The translations under genes were made by a program, and so were the position numbers. Below, piece by piece: positions 5,345-7,293 of a stretch of 7,293 nucleotides of DNA. The DNA is from Clostridiales bacterium (GTDB lineage Bacteria > Bacillota_A > Clostridia > Oscillospirales > Acutalibacteraceae). The notes beneath the pieces are model-generated. The model was not told the DNA's origin, did no database searches, and saw only the letters and a program-made list of their open reading frames with translations. How positions within the stretch are numbered: position 1 is the stretch's first letter; each line of letters begins with the position of its first letter. Location of the stretch: positions 1 through 7,293 of the forward strand of contig VSOH01000070.1 in assembly GCA_009774735.1 (NCBI GenBank). Reading direction: 5' to 3'.

Positions 5345-7231
5345 TTATGAATTATACGCCTCTAATTCCATAGCGGTCAGCTCCCAATCGGAATAGAGGT
5401 TATCTCTTTTCGAGGTTAATTCATCAAGCTGCTTTGTTAATTCCATAAGCTCCTCATAGCCTGCTGAATCAAGCTTTTCCTGTGTTTTCTCAATTTCAAG
5501 CTCAACACACTCAATCTCTTCCTCAAGCCTTTTGCTCTTCGTCGTAAGCTTCCTGAGATTGCTCTGACGCTCCTTCTTCAGCTTATAATCGTTAACCTTT
5601 GGTTTTTCTTCTTTTGGCTTTTCAGCAGTCTGCACATACCGCCGCTCAGCATATTCATCATAGCCACCGATATAGCTGTTACAGCCGTTCGGTGTTAATT
5701 CAACTATACGTGTAGCAAGCTTGTTTATAAAATATCTGTCATGTGATACGATAAGCATTGTGCCCTGATAGTTAAGCAAAGTATTTTCAAGCTCCTCACG
5801 GGAAAATGCATCAAGATGATTGGTAGGCTCATCAAGCAGTAAAAAATTGAAGCCGCCAAGCATAAGCTTGAGCAGTGCAACACGTGCACGCTCACCGCCC
5901 GAGCAGACCTCAAGCGGTCTGAAAACATCTTCACCCTTAAACAGAAAAGCTGCAAGAGCGTTTCGCACCTTTGTTTCAGTCATATATGGAAAATTGGTCC
6001 ACACCTCATCAATAACTGTTTTGGTTAAATCCAGCTTCGCCTGAACCTGATCAAAATAGCCTGTCATAAGGGACTGTCCAAATTTAAAGGTACCGTCATC
6101 ACGGGTCAAATCACCCATAAGGATTTTCAAAAGCGTGGTTTTGCCGCAGCCGTTGTCACCGAGAAGGAATACACGCTCCCCTCTTTTCACATTAAAACTT
6201 GCATTCGAGAAAATTTTATTTCCGTTAAATGATTTTGAAAGACCGTTTACATCAATAACATCCTCACCGGACACACATTTTGGCGTAAAATCAAATCTGA
6301 TTTTTTCAACCTTGCTGTCAGGCAGCACAAGCTGTGCTTTTATGCGTTCAACAACCTTTTCCTTGCTTTCGGCAGTTTTAATATTCTTTTCTCTGTTCCA
6401 CTGCCTTTGCTGGGCAATGATGCCTTCAAGACGCTCAATCTCAGCAATATCGTTATTATATTTATCTTCAATTGCTTTCTGCTCTGCCTCTTTTTTTACA
6501 AGAAAGGTGGAATAATTGCCCTTATATGAACGGATTTTTTTATTTTCAAGCTCGATTGTTTTATCAGTGGTTTTGTCAAGAAAATATCTGTCATGGGATA
6601 TAATAAGACAGGCACCGTTAAAGTTTTTCAAGAATTCCTCAAGCCACTGAATTGAAGAAATATCAAGATGATTGGTAGGCTCATCAAGCAAAAGAAAATC
6701 TGCCTTTGACAAAAGCAGCTTTGCTAAAATCAGTTTTGAACGCTGACCGCCCGAAAGTGTTTTGGTTGATTTATTAAAATCATCCTCACTGAAGCCAAGA
6801 CCGATTAATGCAGAACGCGTCATTGATTTATAGGTCAAGCCACCCTGTCTGTTAAATGCATCCGTTAAATAATCCTGCCTGTCAATAAGCTGCTGAGAAT
6901 GATTGAGCGTCAGCTCCTGTGCAAGTAACTCAAGCTCATTTTCCATTTCAATAAGGTCATCGAAAACACTCACAAGCTCATTCCAGATTGTTCTATCATC
7001 AGAACAGGTATGCTGTTCCATATAACCAAGACGGATACTTTTTGACATAAAGCAGTTACCGCTGTCAGGAATATATTCACCTGTCAATATTTTAAAAAGA
7101 GAGGTTTTACCTGCGCCGTTAACACCGACAAAGCCAACCTTTTCCTTATCCTTTATATCAAAAGAAACATTGGAGAAAAGTGTATTTTCACCAAAGGATA
7201 ATGTTAAATTTTGAACATCTACAATATTCAT
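5345..7231 (-). CDS. ABC-F family ATPase (Uup/YdiF-like, ribosome-associated)
   Basis: This 628-residue protein has two ABC ATPase domains and no transmembrane segment, the hallmark of ABC-F proteins that act on ribosomes rather than in transport. Domain 1 shows Walker A GVNGAGKT (36-43), Q-loop Gln73, signature LSGGQ (159-163), Walker B with LLLDEPTNHLD (180-190) and the switch His213. Domain 2 shows GDNGCGKT (358-365), Gln395, a CSGGE signature (443-447), LLLDEPTNHLD (464-474) and His497. Both catalytic glutamates (184, 468) are present. Between the domains a charged helical linker (about 240-315) is the region that contacts P-site tRNA in the family. A Lys/Glu-rich coiled coil (about 548-626) matches the C-terminal extension of Uup and YdiF. 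The ATG at 7231 has GGAG (7242-7245) 10 nt upstream. It is the first gene of the operon. An antibiotic-protection role cannot be read from sequence; a housekeeping role such as rescuing stalled ribosomes is more likely from context. Confidence 0.93.
   Translation of the reverse strand: MNIVDVQNLTLSFGENTLFSNVSFDIKDKEKVGFVGVNGAGKTSLFKILTGEYIPDSGNCFMSKSIRLGYMEQHTCSDDRTIWNELVSVFDDLIEMENELELLAQELTLNHSQQLIDRQDYLTDAFNRQGGLTYKSMTRSALIGLGFSEDDFNKSTKTLSGGQRSKLILAKLLLSKADFLLLDEPTNHLDISSIQWLEEFLKNFNGACLIISHDRYFLDKTTDKTIELENKKIRSYKGNYSTFLVKKEAEQKAIEDKYNNDIAEIERLEGIIAQQRQWNREKNIKTAESKEKVVERIKAQLVLPDSKVEKIRFDFTPKCVSGEDVIDVNGLSKSFNGNKIFSNASFNVKRGERVFLLGDNGCGKTTLLKILMGDLTRDDGTFKFGQSLMTGYFDQVQAKLDLTKTVIDEVWTNFPYMTETKVRNALAAFLFKGEDVFRPLEVCSGGERARVALLKLMLGGFNFLLLDEPTNHLDAFSREELENTLLNYQGTMLIVSHDRYFINKLATRIVELTPNGCNSYIGGYDEYAERRYVQTAEKPKEEKPKVNDYKLKKERQSNLRKLTTKSKRLEEEIECVELEIEKTQEKLDSAGYEELMELTKQLDELTSKRDNLYSDWELTAMELEAYNS
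5810..5838. repeat. 29-bp direct repeat, copy in ABC domain 2
   Basis: Bases 5810-5838 are identical, in the same orientation, to 6662-6690. Both copies encode the Walker B/D-loop stretch Leu-Asp-Glu-Pro-Thr-Asn-His-Leu-Asp of the ABC-F protein, with the same synonymous codon at every position. The repeat reflects the tandem ABC domains. Confidence 0.8.
6662..6690. repeat. 29-bp direct repeat, copy in ABC domain 1
   Basis: This is the second copy of the repeat at 5810-5838, 852 bp away in the same gene. The distance is a multiple of three (284 codons), so recombination between the copies would delete one domain equivalent without shifting the frame. Confidence 0.8.
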
Positions 7232-7260
7232 AACAAAAAAACTCCAAAATTAATAGATAT

Positions 7261-7284
7261 ATTTTACACTATTTTCAATTGAAA
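7261..7284 (-). promoter_or_regulatory. Candidate promoter and palindrome upstream of the operon
   Basis: The 62 bases upstream of the ABC-F start are very AT-rich. On the minus strand TAAAAT (7261-7266) is a plausible -10 placed to give a leader of roughly 20-25 nt before the coding start, but no good -35 lies at the right distance. Just upstream is a perfect 12-bp palindrome, TTTCAATTGAAA (7273-7284), flanked by partly symmetrical CTAT and ATAG. It could be an operator overlapping the -35 region, or chance in AT-rich DNA. This is the only non-coding gap upstream of the five minus-strand genes in the window, so an operon promoter is expected here. Confidence 0.3.
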
Positions 7285-7293
7285 GTATAGATA

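Noticed and set aside
5725..5955. Short minus-strand open frame in another register of the ABC-F gene
   Set aside because: It lies wholly inside the second ABC domain, whose motifs are intact in the main frame.
7250..7283. TTGAAA / 17-nt spacer / TATTAA as the promoter of the minus-strand operon
   Set aside because: The spacing is ideal, but transcription would start on or inside the GGAG ribosome binding site (7242-7245), leaving the mRNA without it.

Overview
The window looks like a chromosomal housekeeping segment of a low-GC Gram-positive bacterium of the class Clostridia, possibly the Ruminococcus/Oscillospiraceae side. The sequence is AT-rich with strong purine-rich Shine-Dalgarno sites. 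It carries a DUF4364-type protein and a cmk - plsC - ispH/rpsA gene order with IspH and ribosomal protein S1 fused into one polypeptide, an arrangement familiar from Clostridia. The genus cannot be named from this window. I see no mobile element, CRISPR array, tRNA, rRNA or defence gene, and no gene-free stretch longer than about 110 bases.

Layout. A single plus-strand gene at the left end (57-623) encodes a DUF4364 winged-helix-like protein. It converges on a five-gene minus-strand block covering 734-7231. The 110 bases between the convergent genes hold two hairpins; the second is a good bidirectional terminator. Read in transcription order from the right, the minus-strand block encodes an ABC-F ATPase (7231-5345), an HI0933/BaiN-like flavoprotein (5324-4098), cytidylate kinase (4082-3420), a PlsC-type acyltransferase (3423-2773) and the IspH-S1 fusion (2785-734). 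Gaps are 20 and 15 nt, then there are two stop/start overlaps, so the block reads as one operon with translational coupling in its second half.

The operon mixes translation (ABC-F, S1), nucleotide supply (Cmk), phospholipid synthesis (PlsC) and isoprenoid synthesis (IspH), which suggests growth-linked co-expression rather than one pathway. The flavoprotein has no clear pathway partner here.

The most interesting point is inside the IspH-S1 fusion. Exactly where a free-standing IspH would end there is a perfect AAGGAGG followed 11 nt later by an in-frame ATG (Met280). Lysine codon choice also flips at this point, from mostly AAA in the IspH half to mostly AAG in the S1 half. Together these suggest that free S1 may also be made by internal initiation. 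This is a hypothesis from sequence. Apart from it, the window contains recognisable gene families, and I did not find evidence of a novel multi-gene system.
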